DNA of 17,000 nucleotides from Verrucomicrobiota bacterium. Its GTDB lineage: Bacteria; Verrucomicrobiota; Verrucomicrobiia; Limisphaerales; UBA9464. Under the pieces are notes generated by a model, which searched no databases, was not told where the DNA came from, and was given only the letters and a program-made list of their open reading frames with translations. The position numbers were made by a program, and so were the translations under genes. Shown here in pieces: positions 1 to 7,227 of the stretch (position 1 is the first letter of the stretch; each line of letters begins with the position of its first letter). The stretch is taken from assembly GCA_025354845.1 (NCBI GenBank), contig JANXMD010000208.1:1-17000 (forward strand), given 5' to 3'.

Positions 1-36
1 CCTAACTGGAAGCAACTACCGAACATCACCACACCT
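1..36. repeat. Direct repeat, left copy
   Basis: This segment matches 245-280 at 32 of 36 positions by eye; the mismatches are at bases 9, 11, 17 and 18. The similarity resumes with gaps further on: the octamer CTCCGCTC at 40-47 recurs at 310-317, and AGTAAC at 50-55 recurs at 323-328. The copy begins at the window edge, so its left limit is unknown. It lies in non-coding DNA downstream of the export operon terminator. Function is unknown. Confidence 0.8.
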
Positions 37-109
37 TCCCTCCGCTCATAGTAACCGCTTTTCCCAGATCTAATTCGCCAGCGTCTCCTCCAGTGCCCGC
101 CGGGATGTG

Positions 110-241
110 TCCAAACCGGCAGCGCCGCTGCCGGACTCCACACCGCTCCGCGGGCCTCGGTGAGACCCCACGTTCGGTGGCAGGAGGACGCCCCCTTTGC
201 TTTGGAGTCCGGTTGGGCGCAGAGCGACCTACCGGTTTGGA
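110..241. repeat. Nested inverted-repeat element
   Basis: Three sets of perfect inverted arms are visible. The outer arms are TCCAAACCGG (110-119) and CCGGTTTGGA (232-241). A 9+1+9 palindrome, CCGGCAGCGCCGCTGCCGG, occupies 116-134. The inner arms are CCGGACTCCA (131-140) and TGGAGTCCGG (203-212). Together they could fold into a branched structure closed by the outer stem. The element sits between the two imperfect direct repeats (1-36 and 245-280). Spurious open frames cross it, but none resembles a protein. It looks like a dispersed intergenic repeat or a small non-autonomous mobile element; I recall similar GC-rich hairpin repeats in verrucomicrobial genomes but cannot verify this here. Confidence 0.6.
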
Positions 242-244
242 GCG

Positions 245-280
245 CCTAACTGCAGGCAACAGCCGAACATCACCACACCT
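245..280. repeat. Direct repeat, right copy
   Basis: This is the partner of the repeat at 1-36, with four mismatches in 36 bases. It starts four bases after the outer inverted-repeat arm ends at 241. It is followed by about 25 bases with no match in the left copy, then by the partially conserved stretch 310-328. The spacing between the two copies is 244 bases, so the whole unit could be one period of a degenerate tandem array reaching left of the window. Confidence 0.8.
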
Positions 281-361
281 GCTCGCACGTCATCCTCCGG
301 TGGTTTTTGCTCCGCTCCTGAAAGTAACTATTCCCTCCACCGGGCTTGGGGAGACCAAAGA

Positions 362-389
362 AAAACACCGGCCGCGGGGCCGGTGTTTT
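362..389 (-). terminator. Rho-independent terminator of the export operon
   Basis: A perfect 12-bp stem (362-373 with 378-389, AAAACACCGGCC against its complement) surrounds a 4-base loop. Read on the minus strand the stem is followed by T-rich sequence (TTTTTCTTT, overlapping the stem base). It starts about 30 bases past the stop codon of the tyrosine kinase gene, the right position to end the minus-strand operon 4774-421. The AT-rich base of the stem means it could also act on plus-strand transcripts. Confidence 0.85.
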
Positions 390-420
390 CTGAGAATTCC
401 GTGTGAGAGGAAGCGCGAGC

Positions 421-2592
421 TCAGCTCTTGGCAGATTCCTTCTTGGCCGCGGTGGCGGCGTTTGCCACCGCCGCCGCACCGGAGCTCCGGTAGTGCGAGG
501 AGTAGTAGCGGTTCTGGTAATAGTGGTAGCTGTAGTAGTAGCTGTCCTTGCCCTCGAAATCGATGTCGTTGAGCACCAGACCCAGCATGTGGATGCCGGC
601 GTCCTGGACGCGCTGGACGGAGCGGAGGGCGTGTTCGCGACGGATCTTGTTGAACTTGGTCACGAACATGATGCCGTCGCTGATGGCACCGACGACCAGC
701 GGATCGGCCACGGCGGACACCGGAGGGCAGTCGAGCACCACTCGGTCGTAGCGGGTGCCAGCCTCCTCAAGGAACTGCAGCATGCGCTTGGAGCTGATGA
801 GCTCGGACGGGTTGCCCGGGGTGACACCGCAGCACACCACGTCGAGGTTCGGCACTTCCGTGGTGTGAACGATTTCGTCGATGCTGCGAACGCGTTCAGC
901 GAGATACGCCGATAGCCCGATGGGGCTCTGCAACTGGAACGCCTTGTGCACCGACGGGCGGCGCAAGTCGGCGTCCACGAGCAGCGTGCGCAAGCCGGTC
1001 TGGGCCGTGACGATGGCGAAGTTCGAGGCGACGAGCGATTTGCCCTCGGATGGAATCGTCGAGGTGATCGCGATGTTGCGCAGCTTGTCGGCATTGCGCG
1101 CCAGCGACACCGCGGCGCGCAGCGTTCGGAAGCCTTCCGCTGCACTCGATGTTGGATGCAGGTGGGACTGGAGGTCGCGCTCGACAACGCTCTGCGACTT
1201 GATGTTGGGGATGTAGCCCAGGAACGGCAGACGCAGGTAGTTTTCCACGTCTTCCTGGCTCTTGATCGAGTCGTCGAGGAAGTTGACGAAGATGGCGAGG
1301 CCGAAGGCAATGGCGAGACCGCCAAACACCGAGCCGGAAATCACCAGAGGCTTGTTCGGCTTGACCGGCTTCAGCGGGGTGGTGGCACGGTCGATGATCG
1401 ACATGTTCTGCTGATGATCCTTGGAGTTCATGTCGTACTCCTTGGTTTTCTGCAAAACGAGCTGGTAGATCACCTCGGCGCGTTCGCGCTTGCGGCTGAG
1501 GATGTCGAAGGTGGTCTTGGCCTCATAGAGCTTGGTCACCCTTTCCTCGGCATCCTTGTAGCGGCGCTGGGCCTGCTCTTCCTCGGCCTTGGCGGTTCGG
1601 GCCATGGATAAAATTGAGTCAAAGGTCCGCATCGCCTCGTTCTTTAACTTGTTCCGGTCCGCAGCAAGCATTTCGTTCAACTCGATCACCTTGGGATGGC
1701 GGTCGCGATATTTGGTGTGGAGACCGCGCAACTGGGACTCCTCCTGAGTGATACGAGACTTCAGTTCACCGACCAGTTTGTCCTGGCTGATGACACCGAG
1801 GTCCGCGACCTCATTGCCACCCTTCGCCCAGCGCTCGGCCTCCTTGGCCTGCTGCTCGGCAGAAGCCGAACGGTTTTGCGCCAGTTGGACATCGCTGCGG
1901 GCCTGGCGGAGGCCATAGGAATCGACGTTGTCCTGCTGCTGCCGATCATCCACCAGCGAAACCATTCCCCGCTCACTGCGGAATTTCTGCAGGTTCTCGA
2001 TGGTGTTCTGAAGTTCGATTTCCTGGGAAGCGGCCTCCTTCTTGAGGAGCGTGTACCCTTCGGAGGCCTTCAACATCTTGCGGTCCTGATTCTGGGTCAG
2101 GAAGGTGTCCACGAGCGTGTTCGCAATATCCTCGGCGCGCTTGGCGTTGGGATGCTCCACGCGGATTTCCACGAGACGGGTGAGGCGGATGGGAACCACC
2201 GTGATGTCCTTGGAGATGGCCAGCGCCTGGTCGACCTTCTTCTTGTAGCGCTCGTCTTCGTCCAGCTTGAGCTTCTGCTTCACGAGCTCGATGAGCGTAC
2301 GCGAGAGCAGGTTGCGGTACTGAGTCTGGAGGTAGTCGGTATCCTTGCCGCCGTAGTTCACGATGTCGCGGACGCTGAGGACGCCGCTGGTCTCGGGATC
2401 AATCTGGAGGCGCACGACGGCCTCATAAATGGGCGTGGCCCGCAACGCGTACACGACGCCGAGGACGACGAACAGGGAGAAGAGGGCGACGATCAACCAC
2501 CGGCGTTCAAGACAGACGTGCCAGTAGTGACGAAGCGCATTGACGTCGCGGTTGGATCCCGCGGCTTCCTGGATTTGTTGCTTTTGCTCCAT
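421..2592 (-). CDS. Wzc-type polysaccharide co-polymerase / tyrosine autokinase
   Basis: A 723-residue inner-membrane protein that should control chain length and export of a surface polysaccharide through cycles of tyrosine autophosphorylation. The N-terminal Wzz-type domain begins near residue 15, with a first membrane segment at about 32-50. A long coiled-coil periplasmic region follows, then a Pro-rich stretch and a second membrane segment at about 415-437. The cytoplasmic BY-kinase domain carries Walker A (PSEGKS, near 510), Walker A' (LLVDADLRRP, near 530) and Walker B (VVLDCPP, near 615). A Tyr-rich tail (YYYSYHYYQNRYY, about 683-700) is the expected autophosphorylation site and is followed by an unusual Ala/Lys-rich end. 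I chose the ATG at 2592 because AAGGAG lies 6 bases upstream; a longer frame from 2622 would overlap the OPX gene. It is the last gene of its operon, 10 bases after the OPX stop. Confidence 0.93.
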   Translation of the reverse strand: MEQKQQIQEAAGSNRDVNALRHYWHVCLERRWLIVALFSLFVVLGVVYALRATPIYEAVVRLQIDPETSGVLSVRDIVNYGGKDTDYLQTQYRNLLSRTLIELVKQKLKLDEDERYKKKVDQALAISKDITVVPIRLTRLVEIRVEHPNAKRAEDIANTLVDTFLTQNQDRKMLKASEGYTLLKKEAASQEIELQNTIENLQKFRSERGMVSLVDDRQQQDNVDSYGLRQARSDVQLAQNRSASAEQQAKEAERWAKGGNEVADLGVISQDKLVGELKSRITQEESQLRGLHTKYRDRHPKVIELNEMLAADRNKLKNEAMRTFDSILSMARTAKAEEEQAQRRYKDAEERVTKLYEAKTTFDILSRKRERAEVIYQLVLQKTKEYDMNSKDHQQNMSIIDRATTPLKPVKPNKPLVISGSVFGGLAIAFGLAIFVNFLDDSIKSQEDVENYLRLPFLGYIPNIKSQSVVERDLQSHLHPTSSAAEGFRTLRAAVSLARNADKLRNIAITSTIPSEGKSLVASNFAIVTAQTGLRTLLVDADLRRPSVHKAFQLQSPIGLSAYLAERVRSIDEIVHTTEVPNLDVVCCGVTPGNPSELISSKRMLQFLEEAGTRYDRVVLDCPPVSAVADPLVVGAISDGIMFVTKFNKIRREHALRSVQRVQDAGIHMLGLVLNDIDFEGKDSYYYSYHYYQNRYYSSHYRSSGAAAVANAATAAKKESAKS

Positions 2593-2593
2593 A

Positions 2594-2604
2594 CGGCGCT
2601 CCTT
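2594..2604 (-). promoter_or_regulatory. Ribosome binding site that fixes the kinase start
   Basis: On the minus strand, TAAGGAG overlaps the OPX stop codon TAA (2603-2605) and lies 6 bases before the ATG at 2592. It is one of the clearest Shine-Dalgarno matches in the window. The stop codon forming part of the ribosome site suggests coupled translation of the OPX and kinase genes. Confidence 0.7.
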
Positions 2605-3187
2605 AGAAAATTCGCTCGCCAACCGTCACCACGTCCCCGGGATTGAGGTTAATCTTTTTCCCGGCCTGAACGCTTTTCTGCAGCTGGTCGTAGGTGTACT
2701 TGGTCACCTCGCCCGACTTGGCACGCTGCACCTTGATATCCTTCCGGTTGGCAAGACGGGTAAAATCGCCCGCCTGCGCAATGGCCTCAATGACGTCCAC
2801 CGTGTGATCCGGAGGCAGCTGGACCCGGCCCGGACGCCCCACCTGACCGGCCACGCTCACGTACTGCTCGTCGTATTTCTCGATTTCGACCAACACCTGG
2901 GGATTGACCAAGTAATCCTGGTCCAGCCGATCGCGAATCTCCTTTTCAACCTCGGTGGTGGTCTTCCCGAGGACCTTCACGTCGCCGATAAAGAAGTAGT
3001 TGATGATGCCGTCCTCCGGAACACGGCGGGGAGCGCCCATGTCGGGTTCACCGAAAACACGGATGATCAACTGATCCCCGACGCCGATCCGGCGACCGGA
3101 ATCCGCATCTTTGGCGGCAATGGGAAGAAGGAGAACGGCGAGCCCCAAAAGCAGGGAAAAGAGCCGGAATTGTGGTCGGTAGTTCAT
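2603..3187 (-). CDS. Short polysaccharide export (OPX / Wza-family) protein
   Basis: A 194-residue exported protein of the outer-membrane polysaccharide export family. It has a hydrophobic signal segment at about residues 8-25 (ending PIAA before KDAD), a Poly_export domain at about 34-105 (GVGDQLIIRVFGEPDM near its start, then DGIINYFFIGDVKVLG) and one SLBB-like domain from about 108 (VSVAGQVGRPG) to the end (LNPGDVVTVGERIF). Wza of E. coli is near 380 residues with several such domains, a lipid-modified Cys and a C-terminal helix that crosses the outer membrane. Here there is no Cys in the signal region, no second SLBB domain and no C-terminal helix, so by itself it probably cannot span the outer membrane. 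The ATG at 3187 lies three bases after the stop of the barrel gene and has no obvious ribosome site, implying translational coupling. Confidence 0.9.
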   Translation of the reverse strand: MNYRPQFRLFSLLLGLAVLLLPIAAKDADSGRRIGVGDQLIIRVFGEPDMGAPRRVPEDGIINYFFIGDVKVLGKTTTEVEKEIRDRLDQDYLVNPQVLVEIEKYDEQYVSVAGQVGRPGRVQLPPDHTVDVIEAIAQAGDFTRLANRKDIKVQRAKSGEVTKYTYDQLQKSVQAGKKINLNPGDVVTVGERIF

Positions 3188-3190
3188 GGA

Positions 3191-4774
3191 TCAGAAGCCA
3201 ATGCCAATGCGAAAAGTGGCGCGATTGTCGGTATAGTCAATAGAGGGATGCGTTGCGGCAACGCGAGCATCCGAGAAGTGAGGATTGTAGGTCGTGAAGT
3301 CGTACGCGAGGCTGACCAAAAGCCACGGACGGGCCTGATAATTCAGCTGAATCCCAGCGCCCAGCACCGTTTCAGTGCGACCGAAGTTGCCAAGAATCGA
3401 CTTGTACTGTGCCCGGCCGATGGAGTCGAAGAGCACGTTTCCATTGGCATCGGCGGCCAGCACGGCGACCGGTTGGGTCACCGAGCTGTAGTCGTACAGG
3501 TAACCGCTGGTCCGTACGCTCACGATCCACTTTCCTGAGATTCCGAGCGCGTGTTGGACTCCCAGGGTGAAGGAGTCGGCGATCAGCGTCTGACCGGTGT
3601 AGTACCCGGAAATGTCGGTCCGTCGGGAATAGGTGAGCGCCGCCTGGGTCAATGGCGTGGCCGTGTAAATCACCGAGACGTCGAAGGCCGGAGAAATGAT
3701 CGAGGCGCCGTTGACCAGACCGGGGAAATCGCGGGTTTCCACACCCAGTTTTACGCTGCCCTGCAGCTTCGGGGAGAAATCGCCCCGGGCGCCAACGAAG
3801 CCGCCAATGAACTGGGAATGCGGACCCTTCCCGAGACCCGTGGAATTGGATCCGACCGCGGACTGCCCGTAGTACCCCTCCACCGTGAGAGCCAGCAGCT
3901 CAGCCGGGGTGTAGGCCCAGCCCAAGGTGCCCGACACATTGTCGTAGTCGTAAATCGGGAGCCCGTACTGGTAGTCCGCGCTGGAGTGGGCCCCCTTGGC
4001 GTAGATGGAGGACTTCTCGGTCAGGTCCACCTGGACATTGTAGATGTCGTCCAGGGTGTTCCGGTTGATCACCAGGCTCAGCAGGTTGAGGTAGCTCCCC
4101 CCACCCTGCGGGCTTGAAAGCATCGCGTAGGCATCGTGTCCGCGAATCGTGACCCCACCCACCCGGTAACTGGTTTCGAGGCTGAAGCGGTGCTGCATCC
4201 CATTTTCGGCAGGATGGTTGAGGTACAGCAGTTGGTCGTTCTGGTAGCTCAACAACGCCTTGTTGAAGCCCCCGTTGCCATACTCAACGGTGAGCCCGGG
4301 TGATACATAGCTCACCAGGTCGCTTTCGCGGGCGCGAATGACCGCCAGGTTGGTGGTAGCCGGTCCCAGCGCGAAGGTGCCGTTGGTGATGATCAGCGGT
4401 TTGAAAACAAACGCGGCGGTCGCCGCGTTGTTCCCGTAGAACACGTTGTCGGTGGCGATCGCCGAAACCGAAAGCTGGGGGCGGAAAATAAATCCGTGCC
4501 AGGGAATCGAAAGGATGTCGGCCGCCTCGAAATCGGAACCAAGAACGCATCCCGCACCCAGCAGTGTCATCCCGGCAATCCAGGGATAGATCCACCCCAA
4601 CGCGGGCCGCGCGGGCAGGTTTGGCTTGTTCAAATTGGCGCTCAACGGATGCAAACTCGAAAATTGGCAGAGAATGGTTGCGGGCCCGTGTTGGCCCGCC
4701 AGCGACGGCGGACAACCCTTGGCAGCCGCGCGTTCAAACCACGTCCGACCAGAATTCAAAAGTTTAGGGGACAA
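3191..4774 (-). CDS. Predicted outer-membrane beta-barrel protein of the export operon
   Basis: A protein of up to 527 residues, first in the export operon. After the N-terminal region the sequence is rich in alternating polar and hydrophobic segments with aromatic residues (for example LSVSAIATDNVFY early on). It ends in FRIGIGF, a C-terminal Phe signature typical of outer-membrane beta-barrels. This resembles EpsL-type barrel proteins of exopolysaccharide operons, although I cannot name a family with certainty. The start is doubtful. The longest frame begins with TTG at 4774 and has no ribosome site and no signal peptide at its front. A TTG at 4633 gives a better signal sequence (basic start, then GWIYPWIAGMTLLGAG), and the first ATG is at 4570, inside that hydrophobic stretch. 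Its stop is three bases from the OPX start, so the two products probably work together. Confidence 0.8.
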   Translation of the reverse strand: MSPKLLNSGRTWFERAAAKGCPPSLAGQHGPATILCQFSSLHPLSANLNKPNLPARPALGWIYPWIAGMTLLGAGCVLGSDFEAADILSIPWHGFIFRPQLSVSAIATDNVFYGNNAATAAFVFKPLIITNGTFALGPATTNLAVIRARESDLVSYVSPGLTVEYGNGGFNKALLSYQNDQLLYLNHPAENGMQHRFSLETSYRVGGVTIRGHDAYAMLSSPQGGGSYLNLLSLVINRNTLDDIYNVQVDLTEKSSIYAKGAHSSADYQYGLPIYDYDNVSGTLGWAYTPAELLALTVEGYYGQSAVGSNSTGLGKGPHSQFIGGFVGARGDFSPKLQGSVKLGVETRDFPGLVNGASIISPAFDVSVIYTATPLTQAALTYSRRTDISGYYTGQTLIADSFTLGVQHALGISGKWIVSVRTSGYLYDYSSVTQPVAVLAADANGNVLFDSIGRAQYKSILGNFGRTETVLGAGIQLNYQARPWLLVSLAYDFTTYNPHFSDARVAATHPSIDYTDNRATFRIGIGF

Positions 4775-5074
4775 GTAAATCCAAGAAACTTCCGGTCCAG
4801 CCTTCCCCAGGGGAACCAGGAACCCGACGCTCCCTCATTTTTATGTAGAGCCTTACCCTTCATCCCCCCTACTATTCCCCACCGATCCGCGGATGCAGTC
4901 TGCTCAACCTGTTGTTGTCCAGATATTTAACTGTAGCGCACCGCGGGTCTCGGAATCCAGTTCGTTTCCGGATCACGCACCTGACGGTTGGCTGCGCCTC
5001 GGCCTCCAATCGACGGGATGATTTTTCGGGAAACCGGACGGATCCGAGAACCGGTCGGTTTTGAGGATACTGAA
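4775..5074. other. Divergent intergenic region
   Basis: About 300 bases separate the minus-strand export operon from the plus-strand sugar kinase; the gap is longer if the barrel gene starts at 4633. It must hold promoters for both directions. It includes the most AT-rich patch nearby (about 4920-4935, GATATTTAACTGTAG), but I see no convincing -35/-10 pair, sigma-54 site or operator palindrome. No gene-like reading frame is evident. Confidence 0.6.
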
Positions 5075-6157
5075 ATGAAGCATGGTTTAACGATTCGTCC
5101 GCAGGGAGCGCTGGATTTTGTCTCGCTGGGTGCGCTGGTGCACCGGCTGGACCCGGGGATCATCCCGTTCCGCAAGGCGACCCAGTGCCAAATCCACGTC
5201 AGCGGCGGCGAATTCAACGTGGCCGCCAACCTATCGGATTGCTTCCGTCGGCCTACCGGCATCGTGTCGGCGATGGTGAACTATCCGATCGGTGAACTGA
5301 TCGCCGAGCGTGTCCGTGCCATGGGCGTGAAGCCGTTCTACAAGCGCTTTGAACATGACGGTGTCACCGGGCCAAACATGGCCACAGTGTACAGCGATCA
5401 GGGCAAGGGCGTGCGCGCCCCAGTGGTGTTCTACAACCGCTGCAACGAGGCGGCCGGGCAGCTCAAGCCAGGGGATTTCAACTGGTCCGAGATCTTCGGG
5501 GGCGGCGTGAAGTGGTTCCACAGCGGGGGCATTTTCGCCGCGCTGTCGGCCACGACCCCCGAGCTGATCATCGAGGGAATGAAGGCGGCCAAGGCCGCGG
5601 GTGCCGTGACCTCCTTTGACCTGAACTTCCGGGCCAAGCTTTGGAAGGTCTTCGGCGGCCAGGACCGCGCCGTGTCGACTCTTCGCCGAATCATGGACCA
5701 TGTGGACGTGATTATCGGTAACGAGGAAGATCTTCAGAAGGGTCTGGGCGTGGCGGGGCCGGAGGTGGCCTCGGAGTCCAAGCTCGATACCGCGACCTTC
5801 TTCGGGATGATTGAGCGGGTGGTGAAACAGCATCCGAACGTCAAGGCGGTCGCCACGACGCTGCGGGAGGTGCACACCACGAACCGCCACAGCTGGAGCG
5901 CCGTGGCCTGGATCAATGGCCAGAGCTTTACCGCTCCGACTGCGGAGCTGGACGTGCTCGACCGCGTCGGCGGTGGCGACGGCTTTGCCGCCGGGTTCAT
6001 TCACGGCCTGCTGGCCGGGGAGTCGGGCGAAGATGCGGTGCGTCTCGGCTGGGCTCACGGCGCGCTGCTCACCACCTTCCCCGGCGACACCACTATGGCC
6101 ACCGAAGAAGAGGTCCGCGCCTTCGCCAAGGGCGGCTCGGCGCGCATCCAACGCTGA
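5075..6157 (+). CDS. PfkB-family sugar kinase (2-keto-3-deoxygluconate kinase-like)
   Basis: A 360-residue cytoplasmic ribokinase/PfkB-fold kinase that would transfer phosphate from ATP to a sugar or sugar acid. The substrate-side glycine motif appears early (VSGGEFNVAANL, near residue 46). The nucleotide-side signature is DRVGGGDGFAAGF at 296-308, with D302 as the catalytic base; NEED, which helps bind Mg-ATP, appears as GNEEDL in the middle. The layout is closest to KDG kinases, but the substrate cannot be read from sequence. I chose the ATG at 5075 because GAGGA lies 7 bases upstream; a TTG at 4988 is an in-frame extension with no ribosome site. The gene stands alone, divergent from the export operon and convergent with the methyltransferase gene. 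It may feed central metabolism rather than glycan synthesis. Confidence 0.88.
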   Translation: MKHGLTIRPQGALDFVSLGALVHRLDPGIIPFRKATQCQIHVSGGEFNVAANLSDCFRRPTGIVSAMVNYPIGELIAERVRAMGVKPFYKRFEHDGVTGPNMATVYSDQGKGVRAPVVFYNRCNEAAGQLKPGDFNWSEIFGGGVKWFHSGGIFAALSATTPELIIEGMKAAKAAGAVTSFDLNFRAKLWKVFGGQDRAVSTLRRIMDHVDVIIGNEEDLQKGLGVAGPEVASESKLDTATFFGMIERVVKQHPNVKAVATTLREVHTTNRHSWSAVAWINGQSFTAPTAELDVLDRVGGGDGFAAGFIHGLLAGESGEDAVRLGWAHGALLTTFPGDTTMATEEEVRAFAKGGSARIQR

Positions 6158-6192
6158 GTTCCAGCCCGGGGTCGAACCAAACCCCGAAAGAC

Positions 6193-6227
6193 AACACCCC
6201 GCTCCGGGACAACTCGGGCGGGGTGTT
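6193..6227. terminator. Bidirectional hairpin terminator
   Basis: A perfect 10-bp stem (AACACCCCGC at 6193-6202 with GCGGGGTGTT at 6218-6227) encloses a 15-base loop. It lies between the stop of the plus-strand kinase (6157) and the stop of the minus-strand methyltransferase (6258). Short T-rich runs follow on both strands (TTTGCTT on plus, TTGTCTTT on minus), so it could end both convergent transcripts. Confidence 0.75.
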
Positions 6228-6257
6228 TGCTTGGATGCGGGCTGCCGGTAGATGGGA

Positions 6258-7187
6258 TCAGGCCGACTCGCCATCGGGACGGGCATCGAAATAAGACGCC
6301 TCCGAGGCCAGAAAACGGCCGGCGGCTTCAGCCTGCGACTCCGGGAAGACCGCGAGATCGAAGTAGAAGAATCGACGCAGGCGAGCGTAGCGCGTGAGGC
6401 TGTGGATCAAGCTCGCGTCGGATAGATGCGCGCGCAGCAGGAGCACTCCCTGATTGTCGTACACGACCACCGGGCCGTACCCCAGTTCGCGCAGCATCGG
6501 CAGCACCCGGTCGAACGGCTCCTTCGCCTTTCGCCACAGGCTGGGGTGAAACTCGAAGAAAACCACCGGCTGATCCTGCCGCAGGAGTTGACGTCCGCCC
6601 GCGAGAACCCGGCCATCAAAGCCATCCACGTCCACCTTGACCAACCCGACCGGCCGCAACTTGGGATGCTGTTCGATCAAGGCATCCAGGGTTTCCATCT
6701 TCACGGTTCGACCGGAACCGACGACCAGACGATTGGTGGCCGAGGCCGCGACTTCGGACACTGTGACCTCGGAGGACTGGTCGGACAGGTAACACTCCGC
6801 CAGCTCCGTAGCGGGAACGTCCTGCAGGTTCCGCTTCAATAGTTCCACAAACGCGGGGAAGCCCTCCACCAGCAGCAAGGCATCGCCCTCACGCGGCTCG
6901 GCCAGGACGGCACCGTCGCCAATGTTGGCTCCCACATCCACCAGTCGCAGCCCGCCGCGCTCAGCCCGGACAAACCGGCAAAGGCGACGAAGGTTGGAAT
7001 TGTAGGTCTCGAATTCGGCGGTGTGGATGGCTAGATCGCTGTTGAATGGAACTACGATGGAGCGACCAAAGTAGGCGATTCGAACGGCGGGATTACCGAA
7101 GCGGAGCAGCAGCTTACGGAGGCCGCGGAAGAGGCGGCGGCGGAGCGGTCCTCCCTCGAGGCAGTGCTGATAGATCGATTGGAACAT
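6258..7187 (-). CDS. FkbM-family SAM-dependent methyltransferase
   Basis: A 309-residue protein with the Rossmann methyltransferase core. The SAM-binding motif I is LVDVGANIGD at residues 82-91, and the FkbM signature KVDVDGFDGRVLAGG lies near residue 190, followed by VVFFEFHPSLW. Members of this family usually O-methylate sugars, and they are common in capsule and O-antigen clusters. The gene follows the flippase on the same strand with a 40-base gap, so the likely role is methylation of a glycan unit or chain end. The start is the ATG at 7187, in good position for the family but with no clear ribosome site. The protein has no signal peptide and should act in the cytoplasm. The acceptor is unknown. 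Confidence 0.88.
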   Translation of the reverse strand: MFQSIYQHCLEGGPLRRRLFRGLRKLLLRFGNPAVRIAYFGRSIVVPFNSDLAIHTAEFETYNSNLRRLCRFVRAERGGLRLVDVGANIGDGAVLAEPREGDALLLVEGFPAFVELLKRNLQDVPATELAECYLSDQSSEVTVSEVAASATNRLVVGSGRTVKMETLDALIEQHPKLRPVGLVKVDVDGFDGRVLAGGRQLLRQDQPVVFFEFHPSLWRKAKEPFDRVLPMLRELGYGPVVVYDNQGVLLLRAHLSDASLIHSLTRYARLRRFFYFDLAVFPESQAEAAGRFLASEASYFDARPDGESA

Positions 7188-7227
7188 GAGGTTGAAGAAT
7201 CAATCGGAGACAGAGACACGTATCGGC

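Noticed and set aside
110..241. CRISPR array or IS element
   Set aside because: There are only two imperfect direct copies 244 bases apart, with no regular short spacers, no cas genes and no transposase gene.
26..572. Short Arg/Pro-rich frames over the repeat region on both strands
   Set aside because: Composition follows the GC-rich inverted repeats, no domain is recognised, and the frames overlap on opposite strands.
1696..2646. Plus-strand frame of 316 codons opposite the tyrosine kinase gene
   Set aside because: It is antisense to conserved coiled-coil and Wzz-domain sequence, and no family is recognised.
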